Shown here piece after piece: positions 1 to 8,810 of a stretch of 64,000 nt of DNA. The stretch is from Prochlorococcus sp. AG-402-N17. GTDB lineage: Bacteria > Cyanobacteriota > Cyanobacteriia > PCC-6307 > Cyanobiaceae. The notes under the pieces were generated by a model. The model saw nothing but the letters and a program-made list of their open reading frames with translations. It did not search any database and was not told where the DNA came from. Position 1 is the stretch's first letter. Each line of letters opens with the position of its first letter. Location of the stretch: positions 151,862-215,861 of the forward strand of contig QCIV01000001.1 in NCBI GenBank assembly GCA_003216455.1. Reading direction: 5' to 3'. Both the position numbers and the translations under genes were made by a program.

Positions 1-420
1 TCCTCTGAAGCGGTCTTAATTTATGATGATCAAAGAGAACCTAGTCCCAGACCTCATTTTCTAAATGACTGGTTGAAAAATTCTCATGGTAATGTCAGTG
101 CAATTGTCGATAATAATGGTATGTGCCATGGATTTGGCAGGATAAGACCTTGTGTATTGGAAGATAATGAGCAAGGCTGGAGAATCGGACCTCTTTTAGC
201 GGATACTCCACCACTTGCTGAATTATTAATAAGAGAGTTGGCTGGTGATTTAGATGCTCAAATCTTATTGGATTGCTCTAATCTGAATCCATATGCAAAT
301 TATCTATTATCAAGTTTGGGATTTGAGGAAATTTCAAAAACTTACAGAATGTATAAAGGCATTCAACCTCCCTGCCCAATGAATCAAGTTTACGGACTTG
401 CTTGCTTGGAACTGGGTTAA
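1..420 (+). CDS. GNAT-like acetyltransferase C-terminal part (partial, begins before window)
   Basis: Frame is open from base 1 (SSEAVLIYDDQREPSPRPHFLNDWLKNSHG...); '...YLLSSLGFEEISKTYRMYKG' resembles the C-terminus of GNAT-fold proteins. Confidence 0.6.
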   Translation, partial: SSEAVLIYDDQREPSPRPHFLNDWLKNSHGNVSAIVDNNGMCHGFGRIRPCVLEDNEQGWRIGPLLADTPPLAELLIRELAGDLDAQILLDCSNLNPYANYLLSSLGFEEISKTYRMYKGIQPPCPMNQVYGLACLELG

Positions 421-492
421 TTCCCTTTGAAGCGAGCATTTTGCCTTTTATTTTTGTAATACTTAAGCAAGTTTGTTTGATTATCCATAAGC

Positions 493-741
493 TTAACTTT
501 CAGAAGGTTTCAAAATTTTTTCTACAATATCTGCGTTGATTATAGTGATCTCTCCATTATCAATATTGGCAACTTGAAACAAGGTCCATGAATTTGGATT
601 TCTAGCTCCTCCAATACAGTCGATAACTTGACCGACCCAATAATTTTTATTCTTTTCATTAGTATTTTCGCAATTTTCTTTTTTAATTGCGACATAATCA
701 CCAGTCCTAACGAAAAGAAACTCAGGAGTTGCTGAGCTCAC
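493..741 (-). CDS. small conserved protein, DUF3104-like
   Basis: 82-aa ORF; 'RTGDYVAIKK...WVGQVIDCIGGARNP...FQVANIDNGEITIINADIV' pattern typical of picocyanobacterial DUF3104 proteins. Confidence 0.6.
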   Translation of the reverse strand: MSSATPEFLFVRTGDYVAIKKENCENTNEKNKNYWVGQVIDCIGGARNPNSWTLFQVANIDNGEITIINADIVEKILKPSES

Positions 742-753
742 GATAAATAGATC

Positions 754-771
754 ATAGTATATACGTACTAT
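754..771. promoter_or_regulatory. inverted repeat upstream of the DUF3104-like gene
   Basis: ATAGTA-TATACG-TACTAT dyad 12 bp upstream of the start at 741. Confidence 0.35.
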
Positions 772-838
772 AGTAAGTTATTTGTTTTGTTGCCGAACTT
801 TGAGTTATTTAGCAAACTAGGGGTAATTCAAAAATAAA

Positions 839-931
839 ATGGAATCAACTGAAATCGCTATATTTTCAACATTGTTGGGGTTAATTTTAGCTTTAACTGA
901 CGCTTATATAGAAAGAAATATTCCTGGATAA
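839..931 (+). CDS. 30-aa putative single-TM microprotein
   Basis: ORF read from sequence: MESTEIAIFSTLLGLILALTDAYIERNIPG*; hydrophobic core. Confidence 0.4.
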   Translation: MESTEIAIFSTLLGLILALTDAYIERNIPG

Positions 932-1200
932 TACTTACAATTCATTTCTTAAATTAAATAAGATTTAAGCTGGTCTAATATGTCGGCACGATTGGAAACT
1001 AATTTTGTAAAAACTAAATAAATCAACCCTCCCATTGCTAGTCTTCCGTTGATTTTTTCTAACTGCTTTAGTTTTCTCAAAAATTAATCTTGTGATTAAA
1101 CAAAATTTAAAGGGTTTAGAAAATAAAAAGGTATTGATTACTTCAAAATTAAAAAATTTTTAAAAATTTATAGGAATATTATTTCAAACACGAATTAAAT

Positions 1201-1338
1201 TTAAAGCCAAGCTTCTTTCATCTCAAGATAAAGTCTCTCGCTCTCCGCAGAATTAATTTTGCTGTCTGAATAGGATTGCTGCTGTTGCTGTTGTTGCTGC
1301 TGAGTTGAGTTAGTATTAGGGTTTTGGACTTCGCTCAT
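1201..1338 (-). CDS. 45-aa polyglutamine-containing microprotein
   Basis: MSEVQNPNTNSTQQQQQQQQQSYSDSKINSAESERLYLEMKEAWL*; nine consecutive Q encoded by mixed CAG/CAA. Confidence 0.6.
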   Translation of the reverse strand: MSEVQNPNTNSTQQQQQQQQQSYSDSKINSAESERLYLEMKEAWL

Positions 1339-1454
1339 TTGTGGAGATCATTATTTGTGTTTATTCTCTCATATGTAGAGCTTTTTTTGTCAACTTAAAT
1401 TCTTAAATTTTATTTAAATTTTCTACGCTTTTAATTTTCCTGTTTTGAGTGAAG

Positions 1455-1556
1455 TTATTTCGCTACAGTGGTTTTGGCGTATAGGAATTTAACTTCCCAA
1501 TATACAATTCCTAGGAAGATAGCACTTGCAATAATAATTTCAGAAATGGCTAACAT
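1455..1556 (-). CDS. 33-aa putative single-TM microprotein
   Basis: MLAISEIIIASAIFLGIVYWEVKFLYAKTTVAK*. Confidence 0.45.
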   Translation of the reverse strand: MLAISEIIIASAIFLGIVYWEVKFLYAKTTVAK

Positions 1557-1704
1557 TTTATTTTTCAATACTAATTTAATTTTGGTATCAATTTACACAG
1601 AATGCAATAGGTACTAATTACATTTAAGATTTTAAAAAATCTTATTTAATAAAATAAGGCGTCGAAATAATATAAAATTTTAAGTTAGATACATATTTTT
1701 TTTC

Positions 1705-2139
1705 GTGGGAAATTTCATAAATTCAACAACTCTTATACCTTTAATACCTTTAGTAACCTCTTTATTTATTTTTATTTTGTTGGCAAGTTTTAACAGAACA
1801 CTTAACAGGTTAACAAAACCAGTTACTGCACTGGTTGTATTATCTTTATTAAGTTCTGCTTTTATAAGCGGATTTGACTATTTTAAGAAAATAGAAGAAG
1901 AATTAGTTTTATCTGAATTTCTCAAGTTTTTTGATGAAAAAAATTTAGTTATACATCTCAATTTAGTAAATGAAAAAATTATAATTTTTTTCTCGCTAAT
2001 AATGATATTTATTATTGGAATATCTTTTTATAAATTGCCTAGAAAAAAAGGTTATGTCTCATTAATGATTAGTCTAGGCTTAATATCTTCTTCGGTGATG
2101 CTCTCAATATTGCTAATAGATTTCCCAGCACTATTTTAA
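1705..2139 (+). CDS. membrane protein resembling the N-terminus of NdhF/NdhD-type subunits (GTG start)
   Basis: 144 aa with four hydrophobic segments; 'LIPLIPLVTSLFIFILL' start reminiscent of complex I chain 5/F N-termini. Confidence 0.4.
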   Translation: MGNFINSTTLIPLIPLVTSLFIFILLASFNRTLNRLTKPVTALVVLSLLSSAFISGFDYFKKIEEELVLSEFLKFFDEKNLVIHLNLVNEKIIIFFSLIMIFIIGISFYKLPRKKGYVSLMISLGLISSSVMLSILLIDFPALF

Positions 2140-2645
2140 ACTTCTGTAAGCATTGATAAGGCTTCGTTAAGTTCTTGGACATGATTTAATTCATCTTGAG
2201 CAATTTCTTTTATTTTTTGATCATTTGGATTATCTATTAAATATTTGGAATAAGTTTCAAATGCATGTTCTTCGATTTTTATGTTGACATCATAAGCATT
2301 AGCTGGAGAGAGGAAATAATAAAAAACCATGATCCAGTAATAGACAAGCACAAGGTGTCTCGCAAAAAATCTATCAATCCAGAACCTATCTCCTCCTCTT
2401 TTCTCCATTTCTTTAAGATGCTCAGTTTCGTTAATAGCTTGATAAAAATGTTCTTTCATTAAAATCATTGTTTTCTCATTTTTAATTCCTAGTGATTCTT
2501 TAAAATGAAGAACTGAAAGAAATGCAAAATAAGGTGATCTAGCTATAACTTCTAAAACCCAAAATCTTTGTAAAGATCTACCAGAGTATATGAAGTCCAA
2601 GAAGTTAACAGTACTATTCAAAATCAAAGAATTTAATTTCTTCAT
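2136..2645 (-). CDS. plastoquinol terminal oxidase (alternative oxidase family, PTOX-like)
   Basis: 169 aa with di-iron motifs: 'AINETEHLKEM', 'EEHAFETYSKYL', 'DELNHV'. Confidence 0.85.
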   Translation of the reverse strand: MKKLNSLILNSTVNFLDFIYSGRSLQRFWVLEVIARSPYFAFLSVLHFKESLGIKNEKTMILMKEHFYQAINETEHLKEMEKRGGDRFWIDRFFARHLVLVYYWIMVFYYFLSPANAYDVNIKIEEHAFETYSKYLIDNPNDQKIKEIAQDELNHVQELNEALSMLTEV

Positions 2646-2800
2646 AAATTTTATTTTTCTTTAAGTATAATTACTCAGCCGCTCGAAGGCTATAACGTAT
2701 TGAAGTAATTAACCAAAAATTAATATTTATGGTCAAAAAATTGTTTCTTCCATTGAAATATTTTTTTTTCATGCATTAATTGGATAGATAAAAATTTTAT

Positions 2801-2941
2801 ATGACAAATACTGAAAAAATTGCAAATGCCAAAAAGAGGATTGATGAATTAGAAAGACTTATAAAATGTTGGAATGATTCAGAACAGGATGAGTCAAAAA
2901 TAGTAAATTTTACAAGGAACATTGAAAATAAAGTTGCTTAG
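2801..2941 (+). CDS. 46-aa hypothetical protein
   Basis: MTNTEKIANAKKRIDELERLIKCWNDSEQDESKIVNFTRNIENKVA*. Confidence 0.5.
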   Translation: MTNTEKIANAKKRIDELERLIKCWNDSEQDESKIVNFTRNIENKVA

Positions 2942-3087
2942 ATTGTAATGATTAAGGCTGATTAACTTTATCTACTTAAAGTGATTCAATACCTTTGAGG
3001 TTTCGAATATTGTTTATTTTATAAATAGAGCAATTAAACCTATTCTCAAAAACGGTAAGTAAGAAATAATCTAAAAGAAAAATCTAT

Positions 3088-3201
3088 ATGAAAACCTTTT
3101 CAAAAAAATATTTAGTTCCGATTAAATTTATACCATGGGTTTTTTGGGTATTTATATCTTTTATGAGTATATATTTGTGTAAGATAGCCTGGGCAAATTA
3201 A
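3088..3201 (+). CDS. 37-aa putative single-TM microprotein
   Basis: MKTFSKKYLVPIKFIPWVFWVFISFMSIYLCKIAWAN*. Confidence 0.45.
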   Translation: MKTFSKKYLVPIKFIPWVFWVFISFMSIYLCKIAWAN

Positions 3202-3214
3202 ATAATTAATGAAT

Positions 3215-3523
3215 CTAGCTTCTCCTTAGCCAACCAGGAGCACCGCCAAACCAATCCGATATATCATCTTCATTTGGGTTGAAATGATTTTCTTTATCTA
3301 GCCCATCTATCCCAAATGATTGTAAGAGGTTATCAATCCCCCCATCATTTTTTGTACCATTCCTTCTAAAGCTGTTAGCTTTTTTCAGCCAAAGAGAAAT
3401 TGTCGAATTATGGTGTGCAAATTTCTCAACATATATCCTTTCTTCTAATGTAATTGATTTATCTTGGGCAATTTTTTTAATTATTCCTTGGATCTTTAGT
3501 CTTTTTGAGTTACTAAGAAGCAT
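3215..3523 (-). CDS. hypothetical protein, conserved-looking in picocyanobacteria
   Basis: 102-aa ORF with typical codon usage. Confidence 0.6.
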   Translation of the reverse strand: MLLSNSKRLKIQGIIKKIAQDKSITLEERIYVEKFAHHNSTISLWLKKANSFRRNGTKNDGGIDNLLQSFGIDGLDKENHFNPNEDDISDWFGGAPGWLRRS

Positions 3524-3787
3524 TTTCTATCAATTCATTATTCTTTTTATAGGAAGGATTACTAAATATATCTTGTCAATGTTAATTTCAACAAATTAAC
3601 AACTTTAAGAGGTTTTTAAGCAAGAAAAGTCTTAAGACACTAAAAAAAGGGATCAATAAGTTACTCATGATACTTTTATTCATTTATCAAACTTATAATT
3701 CCTACAAATTAGATAACAAAAATCAATCCATTCTCAAAGACACTTTATTATTAAGATCAGTCGATGCAGCTGTTGCAGAATAGTAAA

Positions 3788-3809
3788 TCTGTACTATTAT
3801 TAGTACAGA
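3788..3809. promoter_or_regulatory. 22-nt perfect dyad (operator-like)
   Basis: TCTGTACTA-TTAT-TAGTACAGA, 9-bp perfect arms, 15 nt upstream of the ATG at 3824; no T-tract. Confidence 0.5.
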
Positions 3810-3823
3810 CGTATTATTAAGAT

Positions 3824-4030
3824 ATGAAAGTGATTTCATCTTCTCCTTATGCCCCTTTTAATTCAAAAGAGTGGAATTCCCTAATAGGCAAAAATGCAAA
3901 GTTTGAAAATACTCCAATAAAGATTCAAAAAAAATTTTATAGAACTTTTACTCTAAAAAAGATTGAAAAGGATAAAATTTTGCAAGAGAAGAATGAATTG
4001 CATCAACAAATGCAACTTGTATTTGGATAG
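3824..4030 (+). CDS. hypothetical protein (68 aa)
   Basis: ORF track. Confidence 0.5.
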   Translation: MKVISSSPYAPFNSKEWNSLIGKNAKFENTPIKIQKKFYRTFTLKKIEKDKILQEKNELHQQMQLVFG

Positions 4031-4120
4031 AAAAATATTAACTAACAATCTTTTTATTGAATATTATTTTACGAGATCCAATTTTTTGTTAGATTAGTAG
4101 AAATACAAGAAGGATTTAAT

Positions 4121-4411
4121 TTGGCTGTAGATCGAGAACTTTTAAAAGAAGTTACCCAAGAACTTTGGAATACCGTAAAAAAACTAAGACCTGAAATAGA
4201 TCGGCAGACTCGACTTCAATTAGTTTTAAAGGCCTTATTAACTATTGGAGATTTGCCAGATCAAATGCAAGCTGCCATGGTAGTGGGTGTTTGCGCAGAA
4301 ATGGATAAGAGTGATGTTGATAATGTTGAAACTGATTTACAAACTAATGATTCAAGCGGAGTTGATAATTCTACAGGCAGAAAAGTAGTTAGAAGAAGTT
4401 CAGCTAAATGA
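4121..4411 (+). CDS. conserved hypothetical protein (possibly TIGR03894-type)
   Basis: 96 aa; 'TRLQLVLKALLTIGDLPDQMQAAMVVGVCAEMD'; starts TTG. Confidence 0.55.
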   Translation: MAVDRELLKEVTQELWNTVKKLRPEIDRQTRLQLVLKALLTIGDLPDQMQAAMVVGVCAEMDKSDVDNVETDLQTNDSSGVDNSTGRKVVRRSSAK

Positions 4412-4422
4412 ACCTTAAACGA

Positions 4423-4626
4423 TCATCCTTTAATTTTCTTTGATTCGTTTTTATTAAGTCTATTGAATAGGTAATATGAAATTACAAGTAAGAGAGGAAC
4501 GAATATTGAATGTAAAGTCATCATTAATTCTGTTTGGCCCATCCCTATAAGATTTGACTCGCTTGGAAGTTGTTCTGACCAAGTGCCAACTAAATGCCAG
4601 GCTTGAGGAATTGATAAGAAAAACAT
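4423..4626 (-). CDS. small membrane protein, hypothetical
   Basis: 67 aa with C-terminal TM segment. Confidence 0.5.
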   Translation of the reverse strand: MFFLSIPQAWHLVGTWSEQLPSESNLIGMGQTELMMTLHSIFVPLLLVISYYLFNRLNKNESKKIKG

Positions 4627-4743
4627 ATAAGAGCTATAAGTTATGTTTATGTTCAGATAAAGATTATCATTATTGAACGTTTTTGCTTTCTTTATTCTTA
4701 TTTCTTAACTAAGTATTTGTAGCGTTATGAAAAAGAACTTGAT

Positions 4744-6273
4744 TCATAAATTTATTTTCTTAAGAAGAGTTTTAAATTCTTTTTTACCAATAATTTTTTC
4801 GGCTGCGTAAGCACCACTTGCTGAAACAGCAGGAATTCCAATACCTGGAAATGTACTTGCACCGCAAGTAAATAAATTTTTCACTGGAGTTTTGCAGCCT
4901 GGGAAAAGACCTTTTGCTGCAGATAATGCAGGGCCGTAACTACCGCAATAGGTATTGGTGAATTTTTTATGAGTGATTGGGGTTCCTAGCATCTTTAAAT
5001 CAATCCTTTCATCTATGTCAGGGATGAATTTTCGCACTGTATTAAGGAATATTGAACATCTTTCTTCTTTCAAATTTCTATAGGTTAATTCCTCTGGATT
5101 AAGGTTTTCCCAAATTTCCCAAGGTTCATTTGCGGGAGTATATCCATGAAGAACATGTTTCCCTTTAGGGGCCATATTTTTATCTAAAACAGATGGGATT
5201 GAAAATACAGCTATATTTCTTTCTGCGGTTATACCCTTTTCCCACTCATCAACATATATCGCATGTATTGGCAAATCTTCAAGACCATCAGCATCAAAAC
5301 CTAGATGTATATGTAGGAAAGAATCACATTTATTAGGGCTCAAAACTTTTGTATTCCATTTTTTTGAAATTTCATTTGGAATTAACTTTTTTAAATTCCA
5401 AACATCCGTATTCGTGACAACAGATTCACAACTATAACTAGAACCATTGTTAAGAGTTATACCTGTCGCTAAATCTTTGTTGAAGTTAATTGTCTTTACT
5501 CTCGAAGATAGAATTAATTCTCCTCCGTTTTTTTTAAATCCATTAATCAATGCTTTTACGATAGATTCACTACCTCCTTTGGGATATTCAAGGTATGAAT
5601 TTGGTTCAAACCATTCGTTAAATAAAGTAGCCATCGCAGCTGTATTTGTATCATGCATTGACATACCACTTATCAAAAAGCTCAATAAATCAACCCAATT
5701 TCTTAGAAAAGGATCCTCTAGATGATTATTTACTAAATTTCCAAAACCCTTATTAATTTTTGGTATTTGCTTGATATTAGGCAAAAATTTTGAGGTTAAA
5801 TTTATTAGATCTAAGAAATTTATTGATTCGGGAGAAAATGAGAGTAAAGGTATTTCATTTATTATTTTGCTAAGAGGTTTTATTCCGGAAATAAATGATT
5901 CCCATTCTTTAACAGATTTCTCACCTCTTAAAGTTTTAATTGTTTGTTTAAAAGGTTCTTCCCCCACATCAAGATTAAAATTGCCTTCTGGGACAATTAC
6001 TTTCCAACCTTTGTATTGAAATAGTTCAACTTCTTCATCAAGTAATTTAAGAATTTGCCCTAAGGGATTAGTTGTCGGCCATTTACCTATTCCACTCCAC
6101 AATGAAGGACCTGATTCGAAGGTGTAACCTTTTCTTTTGAAACTATGAGCAACACCTCCAGGTTGAGTATGTGCTTCACATATAAGAACTTTTTTGCCTG
6201 ATAAAGCAAGAATCGAACCGCAACATAATCCACCTATTCCACTACCAATTATTACTACATCGTATTTGTTCAT
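4744..6273 (-). CDS. carotenoid isomerase/desaturase-family FAD oxidoreductase (CrtISO/CrtH-like)
   Basis: N-terminal 'VVIIGSGIGGLCCGSILALSGKKVLICEAHTQPGGVAHSF', C-terminal 'NLFTCGASTFPGIGIPAVSASGAYAAEKI'. Confidence 0.85.
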   Translation of the reverse strand: MNKYDVVIIGSGIGGLCCGSILALSGKKVLICEAHTQPGGVAHSFKRKGYTFESGPSLWSGIGKWPTTNPLGQILKLLDEEVELFQYKGWKVIVPEGNFNLDVGEEPFKQTIKTLRGEKSVKEWESFISGIKPLSKIINEIPLLSFSPESINFLDLINLTSKFLPNIKQIPKINKGFGNLVNNHLEDPFLRNWVDLLSFLISGMSMHDTNTAAMATLFNEWFEPNSYLEYPKGGSESIVKALINGFKKNGGELILSSRVKTINFNKDLATGITLNNGSSYSCESVVTNTDVWNLKKLIPNEISKKWNTKVLSPNKCDSFLHIHLGFDADGLEDLPIHAIYVDEWEKGITAERNIAVFSIPSVLDKNMAPKGKHVLHGYTPANEPWEIWENLNPEELTYRNLKEERCSIFLNTVRKFIPDIDERIDLKMLGTPITHKKFTNTYCGSYGPALSAAKGLFPGCKTPVKNLFTCGASTFPGIGIPAVSASGAYAAEKIIGKKEFKTLLKKINL

Positions 6274-6312
6274 TAAATATTTACTTTAATCTTCTCTTGA
6301 AACTAATTCGTT

Positions 6313-6423
6313 TTAGACGAATATATTAGTTGAAGTTGTAATACTCAGAACAACAGCTAGGAAAAATATGTAAGGGACAGCTTTTAGAGGTATGTATCCT
6401 TGGCCTTTAGAAATAAAATCCAT
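6313..6423 (-). CDS. 36-aa putative single-TM microprotein
   Basis: MDFISKGQGYIPLKAVPYIFFLAVVLSITTSTNIFV*. Confidence 0.45.
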   Translation of the reverse strand: MDFISKGQGYIPLKAVPYIFFLAVVLSITTSTNIFV

Positions 6424-6573
6424 AAGATTAGTTACTTAATGTAAATATATTAACGAGATCTTGTTCCTTATGTGTGCCAAAAAAATTATTTTTTGGAAAT
6501 ATATTGAAACAAAGAAATCTTTTTGTAGAGATTTTTTGATTAAGAACATTTTTTTATGAAGTTATCTTAGTAT

Positions 6574-7083
6574 TTGAGTCTTAGATTAAAATCTATTATG
6601 AAACACTTTCCTGATATTAATGAGATAAAACTATTAGAAAAAAATTCTCAAAAAAATGGTAGCGGAATTGTATATGAGGAATTGTTAGGAATATGGAAGT
6701 TTAAGTGTGTATGGGGAAAGGAGTCAGATGAAATCAAAAATATACCTAGTTCGATTCTCCAAGTATTGTCGGCAAGACTCGAATTAAAAATTAAAAATAA
6801 AGAGGATCAAATAAATTATGAAATAAAAAATTCAATAAATTTCGGATTATTAAATATTACTTTTATAGGTAGCGCAGAATTAAAAGGGCTTAGACCTCTA
6901 TTGGCTTTTTATTTTGAAGAATTGAAAATTAGTATTAGTAGTATTCTAATATTTAATAAGGAATTAAAAAAACCAGAAGATAAAAAAATGCCTTTTTTCT
7001 CACTTGTAGGAATTAGCACTAAAGATGATTGGTTATGTGCTCGAGGCAGGGGCGGAGGGCTTGCAATATGGGTTAAGTCTTAA
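6574..7083 (+). CDS. hypothetical protein (PAP/fibrillin-like possible)
   Basis: TTG start, possible alternative ATG at 6598; 'LLGIWKFKCVWGKES...' is weakly fibrillin-like. Confidence 0.55.
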   Translation: MSLRLKSIMKHFPDINEIKLLEKNSQKNGSGIVYEELLGIWKFKCVWGKESDEIKNIPSSILQVLSARLELKIKNKEDQINYEIKNSINFGLLNITFIGSAELKGLRPLLAFYFEELKISISSILIFNKELKKPEDKKMPFFSLVGISTKDDWLCARGRGGGLAIWVKS

Positions 7084-7084
7084 T

Positions 7085-7300
7085 TTAGTGGTATTCTCCT
7101 GGATGGTCTACCTTTCTAACGGTAACTTTATCAACTTTTTGTCCATTAAATCTTAAGAGATCATCTCCTGAAAAGTCATAACCTAAGCTTTGACCTATTA
7201 GGGCTACATCATCCGCTGTGGAGGATGTAGTAACTTGCTCTTTTAAGTCTTCATCAGATTGCATCTTAATTAAAAATTTTCTTATTTCAGAAAAACTCAT
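7085..7300 (-). CDS. Nif11-domain protein
   Basis: 'MSFSEIRKFLIKMQSDEDLKEQVTTSSTADDVALIGQSLGYDFSGDDLLRF' matches the Nif11 pattern. Confidence 0.8.
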   Translation of the reverse strand: MSFSEIRKFLIKMQSDEDLKEQVTTSSTADDVALIGQSLGYDFSGDDLLRFNGQKVDKVTVRKVDHPGEYH

Positions 7301-7391
7301 TACTAGAATTTGATAGATTGATGTTAAAAAAATTTATAAAATCTTTTTCTTAGTAAGAACAAGATAAATAGATAATCATTATACTATTTTT

Positions 7392-7709
7392 ATGACTTAC
7401 TTATTCCTCTATATAGTTGGCATAGTTTTAATATGGTGGACATATCGTGTTGGTTGGCTTGAGGCTCTCAAAACAGTAGTTAAAGTTATAGTTCCCTCAG
7501 CGCTTATTATTTTATTTAACATTAAAGCCGGAAGATTACTTTTTAAAAGTCCTGTAGTCGGTTTGGTTAGCGCTTTGCCTACCTCTATTTTTATTTTTAG
7601 AGGTTCATTGCCTTTAGTTAGTTATATAAATAACTGGATTGAAAATAAAATAAATAAGTATGATGATTCGGAAGTTATAGATACTGATTCTGTGCCTTTA
7701 GATGATTAA
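7392..7709 (+). CDS. hypothetical membrane protein
   Basis: 105 aa with two or three hydrophobic segments. Confidence 0.55.
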   Translation: MTYLFLYIVGIVLIWWTYRVGWLEALKTVVKVIVPSALIILFNIKAGRLLFKSPVVGLVSALPTSIFIFRGSLPLVSYINNWIENKINKYDDSEVIDTDSVPLDD

Positions 7710-7715
7710 TTTAAT

Positions 7716-8108
7716 TTAATCAAAGCCAAGAAATAATTCTTTGTGTACAACAAGAACATCAAATAAAGTTGTTCCATGAATAGGACTTAATGGGATTTTG
7801 TCTATATTTAATGCTTCTGCGCAAATTAAATGAGCATCCCATTTTGTATCGTGATCACTTATTTCAATTGACCACTCAATTACTTTTTTAAAATGATCTG
7901 GCATCTCCGAACCAATTTTTCTGCAAATTTGACAGAGAATTGTCAAAAGAGGAGGCTTTGATGGCCTTTTTAAATCTTTAATAAGACTAGGCTGTGTAAA
8001 GACACTTGTATAGCGAATGTAATCTATCAATTCATATTCTTCTTTAGTAAGAGCTGCTTTATTTAATGCTCTTTCAAATTCGTCTATTGGAGTTATGGGC
8101 CTATCCAA
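7716..8108 (-). CDS. conserved hypothetical protein
   Basis: 130-aa ORF, convergent with 7709. Confidence 0.6.
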   Translation of the reverse strand: MDRPITPIDEFERALNKAALTKEEYELIDYIRYTSVFTQPSLIKDLKRPSKPPLLTILCQICRKIGSEMPDHFKKVIEWSIEISDHDTKWDAHLICAEALNIDKIPLSPIHGTTLFDVLVVHKELFLGFD

Positions 8109-8112
8109 GATA

Positions 8113-8403
8113 TTAGTTATTGCTGTTCTCTTTATTTGAAAAATTATTGTTTTCTGAATCTATTTTTTCTTGATTAATTTCATTGGCTTGATTGCTTTCT
8201 ATAGATTTAAGAGATTCATCTTTATCTTCTTCGTTCATAACTTGATCGATTTCATTTTGAAATTCATTCGACGCTTTTTTAAGACTTTTCAAAGTTTTGC
8301 CAAGCTGTTTTCCTAATTCTGGAAGCTTTTTTGGACCAAAAATTAAAAGAGCTAAGATAAGTATTACAGTAACTTCAGGCAAACCTACACCAAAAATATT
8401 CAT
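8113..8403 (-). CDS. tatA: Sec-independent protein translocase TatA/E
   Basis: 'MNIFGVGLPEVTVILILALLIFGPKKLPELGKQLGKTLKSLKKA'. Confidence 0.9.
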   Translation of the reverse strand: MNIFGVGLPEVTVILILALLIFGPKKLPELGKQLGKTLKSLKKASNEFQNEIDQVMNEEDKDESLKSIESNQANEINQEKIDSENNNFSNKENSNN

Positions 8404-8493
8404 AGCTGATAACTATTTAACTAATTAGGTAATCTATTATTAAATATAGTCAAATCATGCGGGAATTTCATTCTTGGAATAGCTTTATTAATA

Positions 8494-8631
8494 TTAAAAA
8501 ATTTTGAAAAATATTATTGTTATTAATACTCCTTTAAAGAAAACTAACCAAAGTAATTGATAATCGCTCAATTTGAATTTTTTTTGGTACCAATTTATAA
8601 GAGTTTTATGTTTATCAATTAATTTCCTCAT
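8494..8631 (-). CDS. 45-aa putative TM microprotein
   Basis: MRKLIDKHKTLINWYQKKFKLSDYQLLWLVFFKGVLITIIFFKIF*. Confidence 0.45.
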   Translation of the reverse strand: MRKLIDKHKTLINWYQKKFKLSDYQLLWLVFFKGVLITIIFFKIF

Positions 8632-8810
8632 TTTCACTGAGATTATTTATTACTATCACTTATTTTATCTTAATTTTTTTTATTATAATTTTTATAGAAA
8701 TACTAGATTCAATTCAAACTAAATTATTCTATTAAATTTTAATCTTTTTCTAAATTAATTTTTTTCTAAATTATTGAAACTATTCGCTAAATATCTATTA
8801 TCTTAAAAAA

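Noticed and set aside
2265-2462. Plus-strand 65-aa ORF
   Set aside because: Antisense to the PTOX gene
3788-3809. Canonical cyanobacterial LexA box
   Set aside because: Contains GTAC half-sites, but their spacing is 8 nt rather than the shorter spacing expected, so a LexA assignment was not made
5447-6019. Plus-strand ORFs 5447-5725 and 5771-6019
   Set aside because: Antisense to the CrtISO-like gene with no recognisable product; likely spurious
7085-7300. Prochlorosin-like lanthipeptide precursor
   Set aside because: Nif11-like domain present, but no double-glycine cleavage motif and no Cys-containing core; no LanM-like gene in the window
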